Source: Styela clava (Eukaryota; Chordata; Ascidiacea; Stolidobranchia; Styelidae). From it: a stretch of 64,000 bases of DNA. Position numbers and translations under genes: made by a program. This document shows positions 32,010 through 44,500 of the stretch, piece by piece. The DNA lies in NCBI RefSeq assembly GCF_964204865.1, contig NC_135262.1:4836001-4900000 (forward strand), read 5' to 3'. The notes below the pieces were generated by a model. That model worked only from the letters and a program-made list of their open reading frames with translations, did no database searches and was not told the DNA's origin. Numbering within the stretch: position 1 is the first letter of the stretch; each line of letters starts with the position of its first letter.

Positions 32010-34574
32010 TCAACCGTTAAACTTCCGGGGCTCTTTTGTTAATGCTTTACTAATTGCATTATTTAACTGAGATCGTTGTCTGAAAAATCCTAAAGGAACA
32101 CTTTCATCTTTTGTATTCGATGAAAAACTGAGCATCTTGGCTTTAGAACCAGGACTTTTTCTTGTCTTAGGTGACTTAGTTTTAGGCTTTTTGCTAGAAA
32201 GTGGACTAGGACCAGAGCTTTTACGTTTTTTGTGTAAAGTTTGGGGCGATATATACGATGTTTCAGGAGAATTTTGAGAACTAGGTATAAAATTAGAAAT
32301 AAGTCTTTGACCTTTGTCACCATGTTTTGATGAACCTTGCTGATATTGGGACGAAGTCAGCGGTGAGGATGAAATAACAGAAGATGTGATTTTATACGAC
32401 TTTGAAATTTCTTGTTGAATATCCAAAGGAAGATGCTGAAAAACGTCTTTGTCTATTTCCCCAAATAAAGGATGAAAAACTGGCCCATCTGGTAGAGTAT
32501 ATGAAACTGCAGCTTTCTCTGTCAAATTTTCTTTTTCTTTTAAGAACATTTTATCAATTTTGCAAACGGTGCCATTCTTTTGTACAGTTTTTTTAACAGA
32601 TTCAAAAAATGATTTCTTTGGTGAAATAGATTTTTGTTTCTGGCTCGACTGATCAACAAAGAAAACGTCATCACGTTTTGTGGGTGTGGACTGAGATGAA
32701 TTCTGCGTCAACTTGTTGAAAGAACTGTTCATATTTGAAATACAATTATCTTTCGATTTCTCACTAAAAAACTTATCAATTTTCTGGCTTCCAGTTTCAA
32801 TCAATTTTACATCTTGATTTTCAGGTTTTTCCAGGCACTGGTTTTGAGAGGCGAACAATTCATTTTGGACTTCTTCAGGTTCAGTTTGTGCTACTGACTG
32901 TAATTCAGAAGTTGAAGGTTTCTCAGTAGGTATTTGCACAGTATCTATAATAGATGGTTGCTTCATTTTAGAAGTATGTTTCAGAATTGAAGACCCTCCA
33001 ATGACAGAGTCAAACTTTTTTGCATTCACACTCAAGTTGTTGAGCGCAGGCAGCCATCTTTTATCGCTTGAAGATGTTGTATCTAAAGCCCTAATAAGTT
33101 GAAGACATTGCCGGTGTAAATCGTTTCGATCATAGCTTGACAACGGTCCCGATCGGGACAGGGTTTGTCCAGTTTCTAGTCCAACATGAACAGTCAATGT
33201 TCTTGCTATTCTATTATTTGCAGCTTTATCCTTTTCGAGCCTTTCAGACAGTTCAACTAGCAATGCATCAAGCCATTTATTGACTTTTTCTTTTGTGTTT
33301 AACATTTCTGGACCATTGAAATTTCTTCCACAACCAATAGATTGTGCCACATGCCTTTCTTTCACAGGTTCAGGGTCTATACCTTGACAAACCTCATGAA
33401 GCCAATAAGCATTTTTATGGCCGAACTCCTCAACTAGTTTCTGAATAGGAATTTGTCCCACATCACCGATAAAATTGATACCAAATTTTACCATTAATGA
33501 TTTTCCTAATTTGCCACCTAAATTTCGAATTTTTCCAATTTTTACCGAACTGAAAAGTGAAGTAATTGATTCTTTCGGTAAAATAGTCTGTTTATTTGGC
33601 TTGTGAATACCACATGCAAGTTTTGATAACATTTTATTATGGGAAACACCAGCTGAACAACGAAAACCAGTTTGGTGATAAACAGCGGCCCTGATTTCCT
33701 CAGTGATGGCCCCGGCTATCACCAATCGTATATTCTCATTGATTGAAGATTCAGATGAAATTAGACCTAACCATTCTTCCAACCCCCCAAACCTCGCAGC
33801 CTCTTTTTCTTCATTTTCTTTATACTCAACAGGCCATCCAACAATATGAGTGTTGAGTAGTCTATGAGTAGACAAATAATCTCCCTCTCTTTTTTGAGAA
33901 ATTATTTTATCAACGACATCTGTGAGGTCGATATAAGCTTCATCAATGCTTGCTCGTTCTACTCGACCGCCAAACTGTGACAATACATTGATCACTTCTG
34001 CACCGGCTTCTCTGTACCTTTAAAAGGATGAAAAGCATAAGATTTTTCATATTAGCTCAGAGGGAGAGGAAAGTTGATGGAGGGAAAACCAAAAGTCGGT
34101 TGCCAGTCTAGGTCAAGTATTGAAATAGGTTACTAACTTTACTTTGATATTACCGTACATATTAATTAATAATGTATTATATTGAAAAAAGAAAATTTAG
34201 AAAAAGCAGTTATTTCGATCATTTTACAGTTTTAACACTTGAAAATAGAAGCCAGAAATCAATATTTTATCATTACATAATGTTTTTATTATAAAAGTGA
34301 AATACCTGTCTAAATTTGCTTTTCCATTTGCTTCTGGCACTCGACAGAGATTAATTTCAGGGCATTGTTCTTTGGCATCATCTCCCATCATTCCACGAGT
34401 CACTCCAGCAGCTCGAGCTTCATAACCAACAGCAATGATTCCTCCACCACGATACGTTCTATATTGCACAACAGCACAAGGCTTCCCTTTTAAACTTGGA
34501 TCTCGTCTTTGTTCAACTTGAACATAAAAACAGTCCATGTCAACTAAAACAATCACTCTATTGAATGCCGACAT
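32010..34574 (-). CDS. POLH: DNA polymerase eta (Y-family), with a UBM-type ubiquitin-binding motif
   Basis: Translesion polymerase that copies past UV dimers. Exons 34574-34306 and 34017-32010 join in phase to 758 aa (human 713). Residues 7-16 VIVLVDMDCF carry the first metal-binding Asp12, and SIDEAYIDL carries Asp115-Glu116. The fingers motif AVVQYRTYRGGGIIAVGYEAR is eta-type, not iota or kappa. FRCSAGVSHNKMLSKLACG and KIRNLGGKLG mark the thumb; the little finger follows to about 425. The tail holds a PIP box QRLISNFI (660-667), a second PIP-like SQKIDKFF (500-507), FF motifs that could bind REV1 (SFFESV, LGFFRQR), basic NLS clusters (about 687-710), and at 608-627 a UBM reading GEIDKDVFQHLPLDIQQEI. 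I find no C2H2 UBZ finger. An upstream ATG at 34598 would add eight residues; the start at 34574 fits the family better. Confidence 0.93.
34055..34140 (-). mobile_element. SINE 3' fragment in the POLH intron
   Basis: Short degraded match: 'gggagaggaaagttgatgg', 'cggttgccagtctaggtcaa' and 'ttactaac' follow the order of the SINE 3' part. It occupies much of the 288-base intron between POLH exons. Confidence 0.5.
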
Positions 34575-35559
34575 TGTGACAATTATACAACCTATCACAT
34601 CTGATAAACAGCAGACTTACAAATGTGTTGTGTTCCAAAACTACTGTAGAAGTTAATTTTAAGTAGCTGGAATATTAAAATTAACTCCACAAATCCAAGA
34701 CAATACACTGCCACTAGCAACAGCTTTTTTTTTAAATCTAAACATGTAAAAACAAGAATTTAAGTTAGAAAATACCAAAACAGTTATAGTATGAGATCGA
34801 AAACAAACAATGTTACGCCCACTAGAAGTACCGTACCTATGTTAGGTGTGTATCACAATTATAAAATATTTTTTATACAAAAGCATGCATGTTTAGACCT
34901 TTTTGAATAAAATAGTAAGGATATTTCCAAAGCATTCCTTTAATTTTACATTCAGACTAAACATTACGTAATTCTCATTACTGCGGTAATCTACTTAGGC
35001 TACTATTTCCAAAATAATTCTACATAATCATGAGTGAAAATCAATTGTTTACAATCTTCAACAACATTTATGTTGCACACAACACATAAGGTTTTGCTGC
35101 CAATCTGTGATGCCATATGAAAAATTTCCAAACATGATACAATTGCAACTTAAATCCGGGCAAAACACATGTGAGACTCTTTTGTACGACCAGAAAACGG
35201 GACCGCGGGAGCTGGCGGAAAATATAAAACCCCCGCAAACTTATTTGCATAAATTGCAACACTCACGCTCCATTGGCCACTGAAAATAGAGGACTTTTGG
35301 ATCCATATTCGTTCGTTTTGTGAGATTTAAAAATAAACGAAAAAAAACAAATATATGAATTAATATTTTTCCACAAATTTTGTTAAAATTTAAACTCGAA
35401 ATGATACATTTTTAATTTGATTTAAGATGTCAAAGAGCCATAAATATCGCGGTATATTCGCGAGCCACTAGTTCGCGCTAGACAGCTTATGGGAAATTTT
35501 ACTCGAGTCGCGGAAGTCAAAAGCTAGCTGTTCTGTCTGTGTAGGACTCGGCTTTCAAC
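34575..35559. promoter_or_regulatory. Divergent promoter interval, POLH (minus) and CDYL-like (plus)
   Basis: The two ATGs are 985 bases apart on opposite strands. The CDYL side (35445-35555) is locally CpG-rich ('tatcgcggtatattcgcgag', 'tcgagtcgcggaagtcaa') and contains GCGGAAGT, an ETS-type core. No TATA box is evident at the expected place. Nothing else coding is visible between the genes. Confidence 0.45.
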
Positions 35560-38500
35560 ATGCCTAGGGATTCGTTTTTTGAGGTAAGTGGAATAGAAAC
35601 AATATTTTTATATTCAATAGTTATTTTTCTATCTATTTTGTGTGACATGTTAATTCATTTTGGGCAAAATATCGTTTAATTCAACATGTAAAGCCGTGAT
35701 TTCGGTGTTGCCCGAAGGGCCCACGCCCAAAGCCTGGATTGACTGTCGTTTTATGCGCCAAAATTTAGGAGTTTTGCAGAAAAGGTACGAGGAAGGTAGG
35801 TTGTTTTGTGTTTGTAACTAAACTTTGGACTATATACTTCACAATGTGGTTTATTACTGTACCTATTATGCTTGAAACGCTCGTGTATGTGTTGTCTTAT
35901 TAGGCTACGTTCACCATGTCGTTAGGATATATCAGTTGGAATGCTTTTACAACATTGAAAGATGATACATTTATGATGCCTACTATGGATAACACAATGT
36001 CAAATATTACCAAGCACAAAAAGACAGGCATAAGTAGATATTTATCAGAAACTGTCTGAACCAATTCATGTTTGTACACGTTAATATGCCAAGTCATGGA
36101 CGATTTTGAAATGAGTTTAGATGAAAGGCTGGTGTGTTGATAACACTCGCATGAAAGATTGCGATACGATAAGAACAAAATCAGAGATTTAGCTGAAGAC
36201 AACAGACGTGCATCACAGACCAACAGCTTCCTAATTGCTGAATTGACGGTCAAATCTTTCTATTCTTATTATATTTCACATTCTACCGAAATTTTCAATA
36301 CAGCGGACATACAGGTTTCGTAAGAAATTTTGTTCAGATCTAGCTAAACAATCGGAAAATAAACTAAAAAGGCTCGAGGGACTTTTCGTCGCTGCACCCC
36401 TTCGTATCATGTATATCGGAGACGAGTTCCAATCCGTGATCAGTTACGATTACTAGAACTATTTTTGCCGGAAATAGACTCTTCAAGTCCCGGCTATACA
36501 ATCGGGGCCGTACTTCGGCGAAAAGTGAAATCGTCATTCTGTTGCACCGCGTAGGTTCCGTGGTTTCCGCACTGGATGACTGTGCGTCAACATCGTTATA
36601 CTTCCCCGCCATATCCAGACTCGACGGCGCGCAAGGAGATGTTTGCCGTCGCATCGTTTACTATCCTGCTTGTTCCGAAAGTGGTCTTCTATGCGAGAAG
36701 ATTGCTGGACTCCTCCCAGGCGATAGTTGTTTACGGCTAACTTGTGCGGCGCCGTAGTCTCATATTCATCAGTCTGCTTTTTCGGTTGTTCTCCGCGCAA
36801 TAATTATCCATGACAATTCCCAAGCTTGCATTCTAAGCCCGTGTATATGGAACGTGTAATTGGTGAGTATTTCCCTTCCTGGTTGACGTGATCAGTCATA
36901 CGAATGATCTTTCGTCTCCTAAATGTAAACATAGGATTTTGAGAGGAAGTATAGAAAATCATTACCAAGTCCCTACAATATTCCCATTTAACCGGAAGCA
37001 TAACTCACCAAAACAATTTCATTTTTCGTGTTATTATGATGCACATTGTAAATTATAGATATAATGGCGTGCTCTCAATGTTCCGTCGGTAAATCCTCGA
37101 TAGTCCACATAGTTTTCACCTACATATGACGAACTGTGTGGGTGCGCTATTATTAGAACCTAATTTTCACCGTAGTCGACTTAGTTTTAGCCAACATATG
37201 ACGAACTGTGGGGTGTCACAGGAAGTCGTATATTTTGTTTTAAAGATATATATATCAAAAATAGTTGAGACTTGTTTATTGCTATACCTTAAACGTATAT
37301 GTGAAGACAATTCCGTAGCTCTTGCGTTTCACTCTATTGAAGTTATAAGTATATGTTGTATTTCGTTATGAGCCTTATTCATTCCATCAAAAACCTTCAC
37401 TTTTTCCCGCCCTTCAAAAATAAAATGTCATTTGTATCAGTATAATAAATCACTGCAATGGTGTAGCGTGAGGAAAAACAAGAATCATTTATTAAAAAAG
37501 GCAAATTACTAATAAACAAGTGAGCGAGGATCAAAAATATAGACATGAATGCAAAAACAAAGTAGTACGAGTATGCAATCTGTCACAGTAGGCTGCATGT
37601 ATTTCCTTCTTCACGACTAACAAGAAAGGGAAACCGCCACAAGGTGCACAATTTTGGATGAATCGTCATCGCACACAAAAAAGAATCTCATAAAGCCTAC
37701 ATAAATTTTTGAAATTAATAAAAGTAATAGTCTTCCAGCGAAAAATACAATCTTTAATCCCTGAAATTTCAAAGCAATTGGTTTAATAGTTAATGAGAAA
37801 AGCGATTTGTTCATGACGATAGGAAAAAAGATATCAACGAGAACAACAACGTAATAACAGAACGATCCATATGTACATTTCGTGTCCAATAAGATATACA
37901 TTTAATTTATCGGAGAAACATGCACAATGCGAAACAACTATACACATGAAAGTTTGAAAAGCTATAGTACGGGTTTAAAACTGATTGAAATATGTTTGAC
38001 AATTTACTCTAAAGCTATTCTTAATACTAAATAAATAGCAATCTTCAACTTGCTTTCGCATTCACAAAAGCATATTTGCAGTCGTACACCTCGCAATTAT
38101 TCATAACGAAAATTTTCGCTTGAGGATTTTCATTAGTAGAAAAATTACTTTCAGCACTGTTTAATAAAAAAGAAGATGCTCCTCCCGAATAGAACAAACA
38201 CTCCCTATTTTGGAGTGCGGACGACGAAGTGAATATTGTTCTACATAAATAAATAAATGAATAGAAGCATGGTTAGAAGGGATAAGTAATTTCAAAAAAC
38301 ACAACGCGTTGTTTTTCATATCTATCTACCGAGATACGACTTGGCATCAAATGGGGCAGTTCAGATCAAAGAGCACTTGACTAATTCATTCATCTCAACA
38401 TTCTCCATAATTCCATATTATTCCATGCATCTGGATTCATACATCGCATGGTTTTGCAATGAATTATTTGCACGCTGTTCTCATTGATGAACAAGGGTTA

Positions 38501-41500
38501 CTTATAGTAGTTACGAGAGTTGCATCAAAATCTCTCGAAGAAAACTTCTTTGTTCAAATTCCGGTCCTAACTTCTGTCGTATAGGATGATAGTATTGTTC
38601 GATTATCTTCTTTGCTGTGAACTTCTTGCGTTATTATTTGATTCAACATTTTTAAATGAACAATCAGATGCTGCCTTCTATTCTTACAGCGAAAAATTTT
38701 AAATTCTAAGAGAAAATATTCGACAAACTTGAATCTCAACTTATATGCTTGTAATTCATCGAATTTTCTTTCACGGCAATTGCGTGATACAGACACACTG
38801 ATACACACCATAAAGCGATGTACACGAATTACGTTGTACTGTATCAACTGTGCTTTCGGGATTTTGTGCCTGGACTCCACACGGTATGCAATGAATAAAT
38901 TCGCATGTTGCTTTCATCGAATATGAGATAATTTGATGAACAAGAGTGGAGGAGTCCGGAGTGTTGCAGCAAAATCTCTCGAAGGCAAACTTGTTTATTC
39001 ATTTGCTGATTTCGACTGCTTTCGTATAGGGTGATAGCGACGTCGATTATTTTTCTCAATTGTATGGTTTTGGAAACGGCGATTTTTCAAAATGATGATG
39101 AGTCAGCGACTGCCTTTTCTTCATCTATTCTAGACAAAAGTGTTATTTACGTACGAAAATATTCGGCACACTTAGACCTTCACTTTTATTTTTCTACTCC
39201 ATTGAACTTTCATTCATCCTCTAATATCGAGGTAATGGCTATGAGACACGTGATGCTATATCAATGGTACATTCAACTCAATTTTAAATTTAAGTGTTTC
39301 AACACTTGTCGAGCAGGCATTCACCAGAAAAGATATAAGTGTGAAGATCGGGGACGAAACAATCTATTTCATCCTATGACCGTTCATCACAATGTCTCAA
39401 ATTGATTTGAATGATCTTATTTCGGTAGGGCCCTGTTTTGAGAATTGCGTTTTGATAAATTCACACGTGAAAACTTCATCAATGACAGTGAAAAGTAGAG
39501 GCGTTCTCGAATTAACAATATGAAAAGATAATCAGTTTGACACTCGTAAAACAACTTTTCCGGAAAATTGTTCTCGCACCACCGACAATATGATGAAAGT
39601 ATTATATACATATTATCTTAATAGGTAGCCTATTGCCCGATGACAATAATTGTAGCTTTGAGAGGATATACCAATTTTATCAGGTACAAACTACCCATTA
39701 GTGTCGCAGACCAACTTATTGAAATAAAACAGTTTAATCGCTGTTTTACAGAATTCCTAAACTGATAGGAAGGTTAATGATTTAAAAGGTAGCATTCCGC
39801 ACTTTGTGTTTTGAAATACCGAAAATATGAGCAGTTTACAAGCACATACTGATCTAACATAGACAACGAGACTGTACGACATGTATCGCGGCCGATAAAG
39901 ATTGCGTAATAAAGTGGGATTTCCGAATTTTATTTACCGACTCGCGTGTTAGTAAGGAGAAAGGCTTAGAAGATTCTAGAACATGTCAAATTTCGCATGC
40001 TTAGTCAGCTACATACTTTGTCAAACAAATGTGCGAATTTACCGCAGCTGATATTGCCATGTATAATTTGCAGGAGCTTAATATACGTGGTTGATAAAAC
40101 ACTATTTGTATCGAAGTTCGGTTATACATTTCGTGTTTTTGCCAGCTATGCCATAATTGGAAACCAAGAACAATTTACTCCCATCAAACTTCTCACAATG
40201 AACTTTATATAAATGTTCCATTCAAATGTCAATAGTGCGGAATTTCTGTTATGCGTATAATTGCTCTCGTCCATGCTGCCCAGAACACGTATGTGTGCCG
40301 CAGTAAAAACAAAGTAGCTTTTGTGACCTTATTCAGAAATGGACTTTTATCTTCTGTCATTATATACCATGGAATATCATTTTGTTTCAAAACTGTACCT
40401 GTTTTAAGTAATGACTTTTGTCCGTTTTAGTTTTGGTTGTGACTAACTTGTAAGAACCAAATTAATACAGAAATGTGCATTACCTAAAACCTCAAATATT
40501 CACCATAACTGACAAGTCAAATTTAGTGTCAAAATTAAATTTATCACCAGTTTAAATTATCGTTACAGGTAGAGCGGTTGATGAATAAGCGAAAATATCG
40601 AAACAATCGCGTAGAATATTTGGTGAGATGGAAAGGTTATTCAAAGAAATACGACACATGGGAGCCACTATCGAATCTTCAATCATGCATGGACTTGGTT
40701 CAAGATTTCAATGCAGGTAAATCGATTCTGAATAATGTAACTACCGCCTTTGTATGGAGCAAAGTTTTATTTTCATAAACTCCAGATTAGGCGAAAGATA
40801 GTGATAGTTTTCTTTTGAAAAAAGTCTACATTTACTTCGGAATATGGTACATAAGATATCGTTTATGGTCCCAATTGAACTTCAGAAGGCTTATAAAACA
40901 TGTTTTTTTTAGTTTTATCATAGTTTTTTCTAAACTTCGACGAGAGAATATAACTGAATGAACTGGTAATTCAACCTTATAAATAAATTGCGATGATTTT
41001 TTTGTGTTATGTTTAAGCAAAATCACCTATCGGGCTGCAATTAGTAAAAAATTGCTTCCGAAAACGACAAAGTTGTTGCGTTATGTAAAAAGTTGTGTGG
41101 ATAAGGACTTCCAATCTGTTTTTACCTGTAAGTGAAACGACGTACCAGACCATCATCAACTCTAATTTCTTCAAAAGAACCGTCGTCATCGCAGCCACAG
41201 GAAAGAAGATTACAACAGGCAAACGGTTCGTCGCAATCCAGGCCTAGGCGGACAATAAGAAAACCAATAAGAGCTCTTGACTCACCACCAAAAGCAGCAA
41301 GCGATAGATCCAACTCTTCAAGACGAAGCAATGGTATGTAACTTGCATTTCAAATACTTTCTGATATCTCATATGTGCCAAACCAGTGTGATTATATTTG
41401 CTTGTTCATTACCTTTTTGTAAATATGTGTTTCAAAACTCCTATATTTTGTCCCTTTTCTCACCCATAAACTAGATTAGGTTTTGTTTTGCAGTAAATAC

Positions 41501-44500
41501 GTTAGAATCAAGTAAATAAGATATGAATCGACAGAGCAAAAGTAATCCAGATATCATCACGAAAATAAAATATTGAGAAGTTCGCTGTTTAATCTTGTAC
41601 TGTTATACTACCATCTCATCGTTTTTTTAAACTTGTTTTTGGAAAGTTGCACCTTAAAACAACTTGTCATCATATAAATGCACAACTATTGCTATATTAT
41701 TCAATAAACAGTGAGTTAAAGTTGGATACTTTATTATTTCGTTTCAGCGAGCGATAGCAGTAGATCGTCAGTGGTGCCAAGGAAACGACCAAATACTCAA
41801 GAATCTGCTACACTTCTGCCCAAAAGAACCCGTCTTATCCGGAGTCTTCGGGTTGGTTATTTAGCATTCAGTATCTGTAAATGTTCATGGAATAATTTTC
41901 TATTCATTCAAGTTCCCTTTAATGGAATATTAAGTAAGTTCAGGAGGATTCGTAGCTAACTTGTTGTGCTTCGGGCTTTCTTTCTTCTCGATACATCGAA
42001 CCTCTTAATCTAAATAATTTACAAGAATATTGTGATTTTTAATTAAATAGGGCTTTTCGCGCACTCTTTGCTGTATTATAAGACCTGGCGAATTAAGAGA
42101 TCTGTTAATCGTAGAGATTTTATTGTAGATGACCATACATGGCCACATGGGCATACTCTGAATATTGAGATTCGTCAAATTATTAAGTTATAAGAAGTCG
42201 AAAATAGTTTATATCTAACTTGTGCTTAATGTCTCGAGATTTTTACTTGACGTAATTTCCTAGATTATTTCTAGTTCTGGCTCACTCAGACTTCCCCTGC
42301 AATGAGTGTTTCCTTATAGTGAGGCACTTTGTACAACGCTCCAGAAGTGAGTGTACCAATATGGAGGTAATTTTGTTCGCCTACTTTACGTCAAGTTGTG
42401 TAAAGGGACTGAAACCTATGACCAAGGGGGTTTATTCACTTGGCTAACACAGACAGTCCCCGAACTTGTAATAGAACTAAATAAATTGAAATCGGAATAA
42501 AATCATGGCCCAACCCTAACCTGGATACACACTACGGGAGTATCCTTTGTACGTACCCTGTAAACAGCGTAATTCCTCTTTAGCAACGACGTGGTCGATC
42601 ATCTTCACCTGCGCCGACAAGACGATATATCAGACGTCCTCAAGATGTCCAAGTCAGTTTGACGCCGATGTCGTCAAAAGCTTTGAGTAATTTCTTAGAT
42701 ACACAAAAACGAGGGAATTTTGGAACACGTAATGGAATTTGCACCAGTCCCCCTTCAACAGACCACGAATACATCAAGCCTCGGCATCAAACGTTTGAAT
42801 ATTCTTGGCGTAAAAGCCGTGACGTCAGCCCATCATCAAGCGGAAGCGAAGACTCGAAATCTGAAGGTGACGTCATAATTGATACAAAATGCGCCGAAGT
42901 TCCTCGCAGCGCCGAAAGCAAATCTAAAGCTACAGGCTTCACTTTGAAGCCAAATTCTGTTAAATATGAAGATATATTGGATAGGAAATTCTCTTTAAGA
43001 GGAAGCCTTTCCAAACACGAGAACGTTCAAATATTGAAGCGAGGACATTGTACTGAGATTATTCTGACAAACGAAGCAAGGAAAAATACGGTCACTCCAG
43101 AGGTAGGAAATATTTTACCTATTACTTTGAGTTTGTTAATGGATTATTTAGATTTAAAGTAGTTAGAAGGTCTACTTATTGGTTAAATTTCTCGTTCTTA
43201 CTTACTTGGTGTTTTGAAAACCTGACGTGAGAATAATTATATAAAGTTAGGGCATCACAATTCTTAACCAATCATAAACTATACCAAACTACAATCAGAA
43301 AACGAATTACAAATAGTACATTTTATAAGTTGCTATTGCAAAGATCCTTCGTTACATCGTAATAAAAATTATCGTTTTAATTGAGTAATTGCTCTAATTG
43401 GCATATAATATTATTATATCTTATCATAAATAGGCGCAGTCGATGTAGGCGAAACGGTGTTATTTGGCGACGTTTCGAATTCCTTTCCAGAAAAGCTTAT
43501 CAGGTCCTTAAATTTTTATGATATGTGACCCGGTTTCAATAACAGTCAACACCTATTTACTATGAGTAGCTTTGCTTTTAACAAGTTCCCATCAGTTGTT
43601 TTAACAACCGTTCCCTTGAACTGGTTGATCATTTTATATCTCCAATACTCGGTGACAAACATGCGCCGGTTATATAACGTATAACACCTTGGCGAAATTA
43701 GGAGTAAACGATTTCTTCTTTAAAATGCAACTATTTAGATTTTGGACGAAATGACACGATTACTGGATTCAGTTGCGGCGAATCCTCGTTCTTCTTTGGT
43801 CTTGTTCAGTTCTGTCGGCGATTACTTTTGTACTGGGTTTGATTTAAAATATCTCACTGATAGAATCAACACCAATGCCAATGTCTTGGAATTAATTAAA
43901 CACTGTGCTGCATCTATAAGGTAAGGGGACATTTTTTTTTTAAATCGCAGGTATTTGCGGAGTATTTAATGAACATGCTAATTATTATACTGATACCTAG
44001 AAGTTAATTGCATTTGCCATTATTTTAATAAATTTTACCCAATTTTACTTTTCTGGTGATTTGAAAAAATGAGAAATGCATAGAACTTTTGTATGTGTGA
44101 TTATTGCGTTCCGTTATTTCCTGGAAACTTGATTTCGGAACAGTTGTAAATGAATATAATTTCTAACAATGACAATATTTGAAATGTTAATCGACTGTTT
44201 GATGAGTTTGTAATTTCATGATTCAAATAAAGAATATAAGTTTGCAAACAACACCGTGCAGATTTAATTGCTTATATCTTCTCCGCACTGGTTATTACAT
44301 AACGCTATCTTGGATACGTCTATGGATTTTCCCCGGCCCTTGATCCCAGAAAAATTACGGAAATAAACAAGGAAATGATCGGGGAAACATCCATTGGTAT
44401 AGCATAATTACTTGTGTTCCCAATTATGCAACTTTTGAAAAGTTTATATTTCATTTTAAGTCCTAACTTTAAGTACTTTTCAGACCGTATATGTTTCAAT

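Noticed and set aside
34224..34598. POLH exon 1 frame read through to 34224
   Set aside because: The residues after DR are intron; the donor at 34306/34305 joins exactly in phase to the exon at 34017 with family similarity on both sides.
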